A DNA stretch of 64,000 bases. Source: Silene conica. Lineage: Eukaryota > Streptophyta > Magnoliopsida > Caryophyllales > Caryophyllaceae. Made by a program: the position numbers and the translations under genes. Position 1 is the first letter of the stretch, and the number at the start of each line of letters is the position of its first letter. Shown piece after piece: positions 33,301-43,318 of the stretch. The notes beneath the pieces are model-generated. The model ran no database searches, had not been told where the DNA came from, and saw only the letters and a program-made list of their open reading frames with translations. The stretch lies in NCBI GenBank assembly GCA_029255685.2, contig CM055311.2, forward strand, positions 2,900,269-2,964,268, read 5' to 3'.

Positions 33301-35859
33301 ATGACAAACCCAACTCCTCAAGCAACCTCGCAACCCATCCCGGTGGCAACAGAAACCCACAGTGGTCAGTGCTCCTCCAAGTCCACTGCGGTCAGCACTC
33401 CTCCAGTAGCCGGCGCTCCTCCAGAAGTCAGCGCTCCTCCAGCGGTCAGCACCCTCGCTGTTAGCACTCCTCAGGCGCAATCAGGCGTCACCAACAGCGG
33501 CGCAGCGGCCAGCCCAGGCCCGGCGGGTGCTCCCACCCCAGACATGTGGAAGACAATGATGGAAGGGATATTCACCCTCCACCAAGCAGTCGACAACCTG
33601 AGGAAGGACAATCAGGAACTCAGAAAGTTAGCAACGGCTCAGAATCTACCTCCGCGCTCCAGCAGAAATCCAGGCGCAGAGGCGGGAATCCCAAGACCCC
33701 CAGAGAGCAGGGCGATTCCCAGCGAAATAGTCACCAGACTGGACCTCTCCGGGGTCGCACCTCCAGGAGGAATCACTCCGACAGGCTTGGGTTACCTCTC
33801 CATCAACCTAGATTCGCCGCCACCTCAAACGGGGGCCCCAGGTAACGAATCTGTAAGGCCACCTATTATCACTAACCAACATGGTAATGCAGGACCTTTT
33901 TTCACCCCGACCTCAGTCTGGGCACAAGGGGAAGGGTCATCAGCAAGGCAACCACCTCCGCTGGGGGCTGGCTCATTGGGATACCCCATCCAGCAAACGC
34001 CGTCAATAGTGCACACCGTGCCAATGAATCATCAGGCACTCTGCCAACCCATGGTCGGCCAGACACCAGGAGCACCAGGGTACGCACCACTAACCCATAC
34101 CACCCCTTGGAATTTCGCTAACCCTCTTGCAGGACCGAATCCATGGGAGCACCAGTACAAGGAGCTGTGGGATTTAGTCAGCCGCATCCCAGGAATGCCA
34201 AGGCCCCTGGAGAAAGCGGCCCCAGACAGCTACGCAGACTCGCCGTTCACCCACAATATCGTCTCAGTAGATGTACCCAAAGGATTCACTCCGCCAAACA
34301 TGACCAGCTACGATGGAACAGCTGACCCGATAGACCACATCAACCAATATAAGCAGAAAATGATGGTGGTCACGGCCTCAGGCTCCCTGAAAGAAGCATG
34401 CATGTGTAAAGGATTCGGGTCCACTCTCTCAGGAGCCGCCCTTCAATGGTTTGTCACTCTGCCCAACTCTAGCATGTCCAGCTTTGCAGATCTGGTGAAC
34501 GCGTTCAACCAGCAGTTCGCCAGCAGTAGGAGGCCGGAGAAGCAAAGCAGCGACCTCTACGAGATCCAGCAAGGCGATGCAGAATCCACCAGAGACTACC
34601 TGGCCCGATTCAACAAAGAGATGGTGTCCAATCCCCATTGCGAGGAGAAAGCCGCCATCCACGCCTTTCGCTGGGGGCTACCCCAGGCCTCCGACCTATA
34701 CAAGGAGCTCACCAAATGGCCATGCACGGCCTATGCTCAGGTTCAGCAAAAGGCGTTGGATGCCATCCGACTGGAAGAGGATGCAGGGCCCAGGAGGATC
34801 AGTTGCGGCCCCGCATCTACCAACAGGAAGGCACCAGCAGCAGACAGGCAGGAGAAATCCAAACCCTACAACAGGCCGGTGCATAAAGTTTCTGGGGGAA
34901 AAAACTGGAAGAATGACCCAAGTCTGCCGCCAAAGGTACAAGAGTACGGTTTCACTGTTAATCTTGCAGGACTAATCAAAGCACTAAAGGAGTTGGGAGA
35001 AAAGGTGAAATGGCCCAAGAAGCGGGCAGAAGAAAGAAGCAAGGACGGAAGGGACACCAACCTACGGTGTGACTTCCACAACGAAGATATCGGGCATACA
35101 ACGGAAGATTGCATCACCCTCAGGAAAGAAGTCCGGTATCAGTACGAGCAAGGTAATCTGAACCACATCTTGCCAAAAGGAACCAAGGTGAACGCGACTC
35201 GCCAGGTAGCACCCTCTAGTCCCCCTCTGTGCACTAGAACTATTAATGTGATAACAGGGGGCTCGGAGCTGTGCGGACTTACCTATTCCGCAGCCAAGAG
35301 GCACGCCACCCGAGTTAAAGGAGACAAGCCAGAATCCTCGTGCAGGATCAGCGCCCAGGATCTACCGGTCGTCAGCTTCGACGAGACAGATGCAGAAGAG
35401 GGCGCTGAGTATCATGATGACGCCCTGATCATCACCCTGTCCATAGGGAACTGCCGGGTAAAGAAGATCCTGGTGGACACGGGGAGTTCAGTTAATATCA
35501 TCATGTTAGAGACGCTGAAAAGTATGGGATTTGGGGAAGCAGACCTGGTCAGGAAAGCGGTTCCACTGGTGGGATTCAGCGGAGAAACGAAGCATTCACT
35601 CGGAGAAATCATAATCCCGACCTACGCCGGAGGAGTCAACAAGCAGGTGAGGTACCTGGTAATTGACGGTCCCTCCACCTACAACGTCATCCTGGGCAGG
35701 CCGTGGATACATGACATGAAAGCTATCCCATCATCATACCACCAGTGCCTCAAGTTCCCTACACCGTGGGGAGTCCAGACCATAAGAGGAAACCAGGAAG
35801 AAGCCAGGAGCTGTTACAAGGTGGCGCTCAAGCCTACAGCCACCCCTCCCCCAGCATAG
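33301..35859 (+). CDS. Element C gag-protease polyprotein
   Basis: An 852-residue frame starts at ATG 33301 and ends in UAG at 35857-35859. Residues 20-60 are Pro/Ala/Ser-rich, encoded by short tandem repeats (VSAPPAVST-like). A charged segment (WKTMMEGIFTLHQAVDNLRK) follows. Retrotrans_gag lies at about 310-460 (DGTADPIDHINQYKQKMM, GAALQWFVTLP). A Cys-His knuckle is near 589 (CDFHNEDIGHTTEDC). The retropepsin-type protease has its catalytic DTGSS near 725. It makes capsid and processes the polyprotein. It is transcribed from the 5' LTR, and pol follows in the same frame after the UAG. No damage is visible, unlike element B. Confidence 0.93.
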   Translation: MTNPTPQATSQPIPVATETHSGQCSSKSTAVSTPPVAGAPPEVSAPPAVSTLAVSTPQAQSGVTNSGAAASPGPAGAPTPDMWKTMMEGIFTLHQAVDNLRKDNQELRKLATAQNLPPRSSRNPGAEAGIPRPPESRAIPSEIVTRLDLSGVAPPGGITPTGLGYLSINLDSPPPQTGAPGNESVRPPIITNQHGNAGPFFTPTSVWAQGEGSSARQPPPLGAGSLGYPIQQTPSIVHTVPMNHQALCQPMVGQTPGAPGYAPLTHTTPWNFANPLAGPNPWEHQYKELWDLVSRIPGMPRPLEKAAPDSYADSPFTHNIVSVDVPKGFTPPNMTSYDGTADPIDHINQYKQKMMVVTASGSLKEACMCKGFGSTLSGAALQWFVTLPNSSMSSFADLVNAFNQQFASSRRPEKQSSDLYEIQQGDAESTRDYLARFNKEMVSNPHCEEKAAIHAFRWGLPQASDLYKELTKWPCTAYAQVQQKALDAIRLEEDAGPRRISCGPASTNRKAPAADRQEKSKPYNRPVHKVSGGKNWKNDPSLPPKVQEYGFTVNLAGLIKALKELGEKVKWPKKRAEERSKDGRDTNLRCDFHNEDIGHTTEDCITLRKEVRYQYEQGNLNHILPKGTKVNATRQVAPSSPPLCTRTINVITGGSELCGLTYSAAKRHATRVKGDKPESSCRISAQDLPVVSFDETDAEEGAEYHDDALIITLSIGNCRVKKILVDTGSSVNIIMLETLKSMGFGEADLVRKAVPLVGFSGETKHSLGEIIIPTYAGGVNKQVRYLVIDGPSTYNVILGRPWIHDMKAIPSSYHQCLKFPTPWGVQTIRGNQEEARSCYKVALKPTATPPPA

Positions 35860-35865
35860 CAATCA
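35857..35865 (+). promoter_or_regulatory. Candidate UAG readthrough site between gag-pro and pol (element C)
   Basis: TAG CAA TCA, followed by CAG, with pol open in the same frame. It fits UAG-CAR-YYA and is matched by element B at 17134-17142. Since every other codon of gag-pro and pol is intact, a programmed stop is more likely than a random mutation. Confidence 0.6.
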
Positions 35866-38800
35866 CAGGCAAAGCAGGTCAGGGGAACCTACGAAGAGCC
35901 TCCCCAAGTGGAGGTAGAGGAAATTCCCTTGGACCCGCTGCACCCAGAGAGAAAGGTACTGGTGGGAGCAGAGTGCACAGGTACCGTTCGCTCAGAACTA
36001 TTAAATTTGTTAAAAGCTAACATCGACTGCTTTGCATGGTCCCACGAGGACATGGTGGGGATAGACCCAAGTGTAATTTCACACAGGTTGAGTGTAAGCC
36101 CCGGCTACAAGCCGGTCCAGCAAAAGAGGAGAAAGTTTGCCGCAGAAAGAAACCAGGTGATAAACCAGGAGGTGGACGACCTCCTGGCCGCAGGAAAGAT
36201 AAGGGAAGTAACCTACCCGGAATGGCTATCCAACGTGGTGGTGGTCCCCAAAAAGAACGGAAAGTGGAGGGTGTGTGTGGACTTCACCGACCTCAACAAG
36301 GCGTGCCCTAAAGACCCGTTCCCCCTACCACACATAGATGCAATGGTGGATGCAACCGCAGGCCATGAAATGCTCACATTCCTGGACGCCTGGAGCGGAT
36401 ACAATCAGATCAAAATGCATCCAGAAGACCAAGAAAAGACGGCATTCAGATCTGAAAGAGGTATCTACTGTTATAACGTTATGCCATTCGGTTTAAAAAA
36501 TGCAGGATCCACATATCAAAGGCTGGTGAACATGATGTTCAAAGAGCAAATTGGCAAAACCATGGAAGTCTACATAGACGACATGGTTGTCAAGTCCAAA
36601 GCAGCCAGCCAACACACCCAGCATCTAGAAGAAACCTTCAGCATCCTGAGGAAGTACCAGATGAAGCTGAATCCCTCCAAATGCACGTTCGGAGTCTCCA
36701 GCGGGAAATTCCTGGGGTATATGGTCACGCAAAGGGGAATCGAGGCAAGTAGTGAGCAGATCAAAGCGCTCCTGCAGCTGGAGTCCCCCCAGAAGCCAAA
36801 AGATGTGCAGAAATTGACCGGCAGGGTGGCAGCCTTGAATAGGTTCATCTCCAGATCTTCCGACAGATGCCGATTATTCTACGACATACTACGGAAAAGC
36901 AAGAGATTTGAGTGGACAGAGGAACACGAGCAGGCGTTCACAGATCTGAAGAAGTACCTCAGCTCCCCACCGCTCCTATCCAAACCAGAGCAGGGGGAGC
37001 CGCTGTACTTATACCTATCAGTAACCGAAGTGGCAGTAAGCGCGGTACTGGTGCGAGAACACGAAGGGACCCAGCATCCAGTCTACTACATCAGTAAGTC
37101 TCTGCTGCCTGCAGAGACCAGGTACACCGCTCCTGAAAAACTCGTCCTTGCTTTAGTTACAGCTTCGTACAAACTGAGACCTTACTTCGAATCTCACTCT
37201 ATATCCGTCTTAACTAGCTACCCCCTGAGACCCATACTGAGTAAACCAGAACTTTCTGGAAGAATGTCCAAATGGTCAGTCCACCTGAGCGGCTACGACC
37301 TAAAATTTGAAACAAGAACCGCGATAAAATCGCAAGCCCTTGCAGACTTTGTCTCTGATTTCAGCCCAGGTATGGAAAAGGAAGCAGCCAAAGAAATCCT
37401 GCCTCCAGAAATGGACTCCGAGGAAAATTGCTGGACGCTGCATGTAGATGGAGCCTCCAACAGCAGAGGAGCGGGGGTAGGAGTGGTACTCAGGTCCCCT
37501 CAGGGAGACATGATCGTACAAGCAGTACGATGCGAGTTTCCAGCAACCAACAATGTAGCAGAATACGAGGCCTTGATCCAAGGACTCCAACTGGCCCTGG
37601 ATCTCAAAGTCAGATACCTGCAGGCGTTCAGTGACTCACAGCTCATAGTAAATCACATCAACGGTGAGTACGAAGCCAAAGACCCCAGGATGGCAGCATA
37701 CCTGGAAGTAGTCAAAGACAGACAGGCAAGGTTCGTTACCTTCAAAATAGAGCAAATCCCCAGGGAGCAGAACGCAGAAGCAGACGCGCTGGCTAACCTG
37801 GGGGCAACATTCAAGCCCGGAGACATCTCCTCAATCCCCATCACCCACGTGCTGGAACCCTCAACTTCCCAGGAAGACCGAGAAGTTGAAAACTCCAGCA
37901 CCCGATGGGAAGCAGGATTAGGCGTCCTCAGCAACACCGCGGAGCAGCCAGAAGATTGGAGGTCACCCTACCAGAAATGGCTGACAGATGGAACCCTACC
38001 GGCTGACCGAAAAGAGGTAAGGGGATTCAAAATGAAAGCTTCCAGGTTCATACTAATAGATGGTGTGCTGTTCAGGAAATCGCTCGCAGGACCCTACCTA
38101 AGGTGTCTGGGCGACAGAGAGGCACAGACAGTCTTGCACGATCTCCACAGCGGAGACTGCGGAAATCATGCAGGGGGCAAGAGCTTATCCAACAAAGCAA
38201 TCAGAATGGGATACTTCTGGCCGACGATACGAAGGGACGCAGTAGAACTAGCCAGGAAATGCGAAGCTTGCCAGAGACACGCCCCTGTCACGCATCAGCC
38301 CGCTGAACCTCTGCACCCGATCATATCGCCATGGCCGTTCATGAAATGGGGAATGGACATAGTAGGACCACTGCCCAGAGCACCTGGGAACAGAACCTAC
38401 ATGCTCGCACTAACAGACTACTTCTCCAAATGGATAGAGGCAGAAGCCTTCCCCCAGATCACAGAAAATCAGGTGATATCTTTCCTTAAACGAAACATAA
38501 TCTGCAGATTCGGTATACCCTCTGAAATAGTATGTGACAACGGCTCACAGTTCATATCTAACAAAACCGAAGCATTTTGTGCTAGTTGGAATATCACCCT
38601 ACTAAAAGCTGCCCCCAGGTACCCCCAGACGAATGGCCAGGCAGAATCCAGCAACAGGATAGTCATGGACAACATGAAAAGAAGACTGGAGGAAGCTGGA
38701 GGAAAGTGGGCAGACGAGTTACCCTTAGTTCTCTGGTCCGACAGGACCACCCCAAAGACAGCAACGGGCCAAACCCCATTCAGCCTAGTGTTCGGAGCAG

Positions 38801-39192
38801 AAGCTGTCATCCCAGCAGAGGTGAAAGTACCAACACAAAGGTACGGCTGCCTAACAGAAGAGCGCAATCAGACAGAAATGGCCAGCAGCCTGGACACAAT
38901 AGACGAGCTCAGAACCAGCGCTGCCATCAGAATGGCCGCCTACAAACAAATGGTGGCAAGGAGTTACAACAAGAATGTGAAGATCAGGACCCTCCAGGTA
39001 GGAGACCTAGTCCTCAGGAAAGTATTCCAGAATACAAAGAATACAAGTGCCGGAAAGTTTGCCTACAATTGGGAGGGGCCCTACCAGGTGGAAAGTACAA
39101 CGGGAAGTGGGTCCTACAGGCTGATGGATATGGAAGGGAAAATGGTGCCCAGACCCTGGAATATCCTTCACCTAAAGAAATATCACGTGTAA
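35860..39192 (+). CDS. Element C pol: RT, RNase H, second RNase H, integrase
   Basis: The frame is open from the base after the UAG to TAA at 39190-39192. I see no start codon that must be used, in keeping with readthrough. From 35908 as residue 1: RT at about 110-300 with YIDD near 221; RNase H 1 at about 363-490 (YLSVTEVAVSAVLV); second RNase H at about 508-640 (LHVDGASNSRGAGVG, NNVAEYEAL, FSDSQLIVNHI); integrase zinc region near 743 (HDLHSGDCGNHAGG); core MDIVGP near 816, CDNGSQF near 876 and the Glu of NGQAESSN, giving D-D-35-E. A basic C-terminus ends NILHLKKYHV. All catalytic residues seen are present, so this copy may be autonomous. Confidence 0.94.
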   Translation, partial: QSQAKQVRGTYEEPPQVEVEEIPLDPLHPERKVLVGAECTGTVRSELLNLLKANIDCFAWSHEDMVGIDPSVISHRLSVSPGYKPVQQKRRKFAAERNQVINQEVDDLLAAGKIREVTYPEWLSNVVVVPKKNGKWRVCVDFTDLNKACPKDPFPLPHIDAMVDATAGHEMLTFLDAWSGYNQIKMHPEDQEKTAFRSERGIYCYNVMPFGLKNAGSTYQRLVNMMFKEQIGKTMEVYIDDMVVKSKAASQHTQHLEETFSILRKYQMKLNPSKCTFGVSSGKFLGYMVTQRGIEASSEQIKALLQLESPQKPKDVQKLTGRVAALNRFISRSSDRCRLFYDILRKSKRFEWTEEHEQAFTDLKKYLSSPPLLSKPEQGEPLYLYLSVTEVAVSAVLVREHEGTQHPVYYISKSLLPAETRYTAPEKLVLALVTASYKLRPYFESHSISVLTSYPLRPILSKPELSGRMSKWSVHLSGYDLKFETRTAIKSQALADFVSDFSPGMEKEAAKEILPPEMDSEENCWTLHVDGASNSRGAGVGVVLRSPQGDMIVQAVRCEFPATNNVAEYEALIQGLQLALDLKVRYLQAFSDSQLIVNHINGEYEAKDPRMAAYLEVVKDRQARFVTFKIEQIPREQNAEADALANLGATFKPGDISSIPITHVLEPSTSQEDREVENSSTRWEAGLGVLSNTAEQPEDWRSPYQKWLTDGTLPADRKEVRGFKMKASRFILIDGVLFRKSLAGPYLRCLGDREAQTVLHDLHSGDCGNHAGGKSLSNKAIRMGYFWPTIRRDAVELARKCEACQRHAPVTHQPAEPLHPIISPWPFMKWGMDIVGPLPRAPGNRTYMLALTDYFSKWIEAEAFPQITENQVISFLKRNIICRFGIPSEIVCDNGSQFISNKTEAFCASWNITLLKAAPRYPQTNGQAESSNRIVMDNMKRRLEEAGGKWADELPLVLWSDRTTPKTATGQTPFSLVFGAEAVIPAEVKVPTQRYGCLTEERNQTEMASSLDTIDELRTSAAIRMAAYKQMVARSYNKNVKIRTLQVGDLVLRKVFQNTKNTSAGKFAYNWEGPYQVESTTGSGSYRLMDMEGKMVPRPWNILHLKKYHV

Positions 39193-39861
39193 GGGAGCAG
39201 ACTGGGATGTTCTTTCAGAGTCCGCGCCCAGAATCTACATCCTAATCCTAGGGTATTTACTTACTTATTCTATGTTTAAAATTTTCATACTCTAAGTCAT
39301 ACCCCAATGTATCACCCCCAGGATCCAGCCATCCTGAGGGAATTATTCGAAAAACAGAAACTATTTGGCGATCAATGAGAATATATCCGAGGTATTTTTT
39401 ATCATGAATGCTTGCAGAGTGCTATCACTCCAAAAACCTGAGTCAAGTCACACTCAAAAACAAAACATTGCGTGAGTACGGCAAAGTACAAGCAGCTGGG
39501 ACACTGTCGCCCACGATACCTAGCACTCACGAAAGCCCGGCAGCCTCTGACTGAGATGGGTATATCCTGAAGCCAGCACCCACACATGGCCAAAAAATAC
39601 ACGAGCATGCACAAACAGAAAATAAAAGAGAAACACGCAGAACATAAAAAGCGCTCACAGACGCATACTTAAAAGGGCAGCACAAACGGCTGCCAAAAAT
39701 CCCTGGGATCACCCAGGAAGGAGTTCAAAGTACCAAGGAAAAACAAAAGCAAATAAAGGCCCGCCACGCAGGGCCCAGGGCACAGAATATTCAGGGCACT
39801 AGCCCAACAACAAAACAAGCAACAAAACAACTAAATCAGGATGCCACTAAGGGCGCAGAAA
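39193..39861. other. Non-coding junction between pol and the antisense gene of element C
   Basis: Both genes end here, facing each other. No frame or repeat was recognised. It corresponds to 13159-13824 in element B but lacks the paired hairpins. Confidence 0.6.
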
Positions 39862-41746
39862 CTAAGCATCAGGAGCCTCCCCTTCGGCCTGCTCACCACC
39901 AGAGTGCCGAGTGGAAGAGGAGCCCGCCTCCGCAGCAACATCAACAAGCTGATCCTGAAAGACGCGGACCGGAACAGGGGACCCTGGAGGGGCACTCTGA
40001 ACCTCAGGAGAGCCAGGAATTGGAGAGCGGAGGGATCCATCGGGGTTAAGATCAGAAAAGTCCGGCAGCACAGGAGGCACCGGAAACATCTGCTCCATGA
40101 GTTTCTTCTCATCCTCCAAGCTCCAGGCAGTATGCTCCCCTTTCCCAAACTCTTCCATGCAGGATATTCTCGCCTCCAGGGCGGAGAAGGTAGTCATGTT
40201 ATACAACAGCTGGGACAACTTCTTCTTCTTGTCCACCACGGCTCTCAACCGCGCGCCCTGCTCCGCCAAGGCCTGATCCCTCTCCCTGCGCAGCTCAGCA
40301 AGTTCTTCTTCTCTCTTCCTACCCTGCTCCTCAAGGGCATCCTCAAGCTCCTTCACCCTCGCCTGGCAGCGGGCCAAATCCTCTGCCCTCTTCCTGCTGA
40401 GCCCCCTCTCGGCGTCCAGCCCGGTCTCAGCCTCTCGAAGTGCAACCTCGGTCTCGCTGCACCCCATCAACACCTTCTGGAAGCCCTGAAAAGGGAACCC
40501 AGGAAAAACTTCAGCCAACCAAAACGGAAGCACAAACGAACGGAGGGGAAGGAAAGAAACTTACCGAGAAGATGTCCTCCGCAGCCTGACGCCACAATGG
40601 CATCAAAGGTTGGCCCGTCAACGCCGCCTTAGAACCTGGAGTCAGCAGGCGACCCATAGCAGGCCAAGGATCCTCCTCCAGTTTGCAGCTAAAGCCCTCT
40701 GGTAGGCGGATGATGTCCTCACTTAGGTCCTCAATGATAGGGGCGGCAGATTTCTTGGCCAAAGCAGTAGAAGTGGAGGCTCTGTGGCGTGTCCTGGAGG
40801 ACACGGCTGGAGCAGGAGGACCAAAAGGAGTGACGGAGGGGGATGACTCAGCAGGGGCGCACACGGCAGCCTTCTTCGGAACAGGCAAGGATTCTCCGGG
40901 CTCCAACTTCCTTTTGGATAAAGGCTTGACTGATGAAACCAACATCATTTTCCTACGTTCGGCCAGCAGCTCCGTGGGCGTTTTCTTGGTCTGGGTCGAG
41001 CTGGTGGACATTTCTGCAGGTTCTTCTTGGCTGAACAGGGTGTTGAAACTGCGGGCGTCGACGTCTAGCCCAAATAACTTGTTGTAAATCTCAGAGGGGT
41101 CGGCTGAAGGAGTTAAATCTTTCACACCTGCATGAAAAAAGGCGTAAGGGTGTGAGTGGCAACGAGAACGGAAAAACAAAAAAGAACACACAGTACCTTT
41201 ACTATTTGTGATGGGGTCCTGGAAGATGTACTCAGCAGGCGCCGGGAGCGAGTCCACTCGTACGAAGACGAACTGGGTGGACCAACCGGCGTCCTTAGCC
41301 TTTTTCGGAAGAATAATAGGAAGGTCAATCTTGGAGTGGGCCCGAAGGGTAAATTGGGCGTCACCCAAGCTCCTGACCGCATAAAAATGGGCTAAATCCC
41401 CTAAGGAGATGTCGATGGAATAGCGGTTGCTCAATTCAGACAAAGAAAGGAGAATCCTCCAGGCATGGGGGTTTAACTGCCAGAGTGGAAGCTTCGAATG
41501 CCGAAGAAATTCTTGTACCAGAGGGGGGAATGGGAAAGACAAGCCCAAGGAAAAGGGGTACAAATAGAAAGTGGTCCACCCTGGGCAATGTGCATCAGGA
41601 AACTGCCCAGGGCGGGGAACAATCATATCAGCCTCCTTAAAAGGAAAAAAGTCCGCAACACATGAAGGATCTAACAAAGCAAAACACGAGTCGACACGGT
41701 ACTTGCTAGCCAGTAGGGGACGCGCAGAAAAGGTGTTCGTGGCCAT
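39862..41746 (-). CDS. Spliced antisense gene of element C, Tat-lineage aORF
   Basis: I model three exons on the minus strand: 41746-41197, 41127-40565 and 40485-39862. They give 1737 nt and 578 residues with no stop. Introns are GT-AG, with phases 1 and 0, matching introns 1 and 3 of the element B homologue; the middle intron of B is absent. Intron 1 (69 bp) is also open in frame, so retention would only lengthen the protein. The N-terminus (MATNTFSARPLLASKYRVD ... PHAWRILLSLSELSN) is the 'putative gypsy type transposon' type. The middle is Lys/Pro/Ser-rich. The C-terminus is a long coiled coil (RKREEELAELRRERDQALA) with an acidic tail. The role is unknown; an antisense, non-LTR promoter is likely. 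Confidence 0.82.
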
Positions 41747-41900
41747 TAAAGATGTTGAAGAAAAAGTAGCGGAAAGAATGGTACCTCGATAAAAAGAGGA
41801 GCAGTGACGGTTGGAAGGATCGGAAGTTGAAAGAATAAAGAAAGAGAAAGGGGAAGATGGTAGAAGAGTAAATGGTAAAGGTAAAGAGGGTAAAGGGAGG

Positions 41901-41908
41901 TTTAAATA
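41901..41908 (-). promoter_or_regulatory. Possible TATA element of the antisense gene in element C
   Basis: The minus strand reads TATTTAAA about 155 bases upstream of the ATG at 41746. The distance resembles that in element B, where the box is TATAAAT. Confidence 0.35.
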
Positions 41909-42114
41909 AGGGAGGTAAGTTTAAAATTTGAAGTTAATGGAGGACAGCTGGCGGGTGGTTAACATGCAATAAAGAGGGCATTTGTTGGAACTGACGCACG
42001 TCATATCAAAGACTCCTCAACTGTTGAACCTGCGCAGCGTTTCTGAAGGAAGTCCGCATCAAAGCCCTGGACGCGACTTCTGCAGGAGTTCTTGCAGAAA
42101 CATATTTCTACAAG

Positions 42115-42127
42115 AACTGGGGGCTAA
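42115..42127 (+). other. Polypurine tract of element C
   Basis: GAACTGGGGGCTAA directly precedes the 3' LTR at 42128, a usual form in Tat elements. Confidence 0.75.
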
Positions 42128-42763
42128 TGTTATACCCTAAAAATCACCATTTTCATAGGTCAACACATGGCACTATTTGATTGGAGGAAAAGCATGCATA
42201 GGATACCAAAGTCAATAAAGCAAAGGAGGTAGTAAGTCAATACAAAAAGAAGATTGTAAAGGAAGGAAGAGGATGGCAGGAACGAGGAGGAAGAAAAGGC
42301 CAAAGGAAGCGGAACTCGAGGTTGCCTGAAATGGCCACACAGCCAGCCCCCATCAGATAAAGCGAGTAGAAGAAAGACACCCAAAATAGGCAAGAAGAGA
42401 AGAAAGATCCGTTGGATTAGACCTTAATCCAACGGTCAATAGCTATGAGACTTGTATAAATATGTAAGCATTAAGCATAGAACATTCATTCATTATCATA
42501 CCCTACGTGCATACAACACTAAGAAAAAGGCAAAACGCTTGTACTCACAGTCACCCTCTGAAAGAGAATTCTAGTGGAAACTTGGAGGAAACATCCCTCC
42601 CGCAGTTTTTCCCCAAGGGGTTTCTGCGTGATCAATTCCCTTCTTCATTATACTTCTTCTTCTTACTTAGCAAACACATCTAATTCGTCTATTCAACTAT
42701 AACCTTGGCTTGAAATCATTATAACCTCATAGAAACTACCTTAGGTAAATTTTGACCTAAACA
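42128..42763 (+). mobile_element. 3' LTR of element C (complete)
   Basis: 636 bp, from TGTTATACCC to GACCTAAACA. It contains a CTATATAA-free but TATAAATATG-bearing stretch (about 42456-42465), a likely TATA box for the LTR promoter. Confidence 0.9.
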
Positions 42764-43318
42764 GTGATTGCATACATTGTCATAACATTTGCACCGTTAC
42801 TACTGCGGCACGGTATATGCTTTTTAAGGCCGTGGGCTGGTCTACAAGCTTGTCTCTGAGTGTTCTTAGATTTATTCTGATTTGTTCAACTTCGGGTTGA
42901 GGGTTGCCCCGAGTCAGGGATTGGCGGGATGAACGGGTGTTTTGAACGATGACCTCAGTTGCCTTGATACTTGCATATCATATCAAGCGGATCTCATTTA
43001 ATTCATATTTTTATATCGTTGACTGTTCTACTCAACCTTTGGTTGACGGGTTTGCTTTTTGTGTCAAAAAAAATTATGTATGCTTTAATTCACAGCGTCC
43101 TATAATGAGTCATTTAATATTTTCGGTTAAATGAGAGCATATAATATTAGCAGTCAATTAAAAAAGCTGGATATGGAGCTTGGGCATGAGAGGCGTCAAC
43201 TTGCAAATTTAGATCACCTTAGCTTCCGAGTTTATTTATTTCCGCTATTTAGTTATATTCGTACTATTTATATAATTATTATTCCAGTTAGTCTTTAAAC
43301 GATGTAATAAAACATTTA
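42764..43318. other. Intergenic DNA right of element C
   Basis: No gene was found. The sequence directly after the LTR (gtgattgcat) is not repeated left of the element. Short frames at 42949-43134 show no recognisable protein. Confidence 0.5.

Larger units (their letters stand above)
32621..42763 (+). mobile_element. Element C: young Tat-lineage retrotransposon with intact frames
   Basis: Order on the plus strand: truncated 5' LTR, primer site, gag-protease, UAG, RT-RNase H-second RNase H-integrase, antisense spliced gene, polypurine tract, complete 3' LTR. Over the 573 bp that both LTRs share I saw no difference, which implies a very recent insertion. The 5' LTR lacks its first 63 bp, starts with a 28-bp tandem duplication, and no 5-bp target duplication flanks the element. 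Confidence 0.92.
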
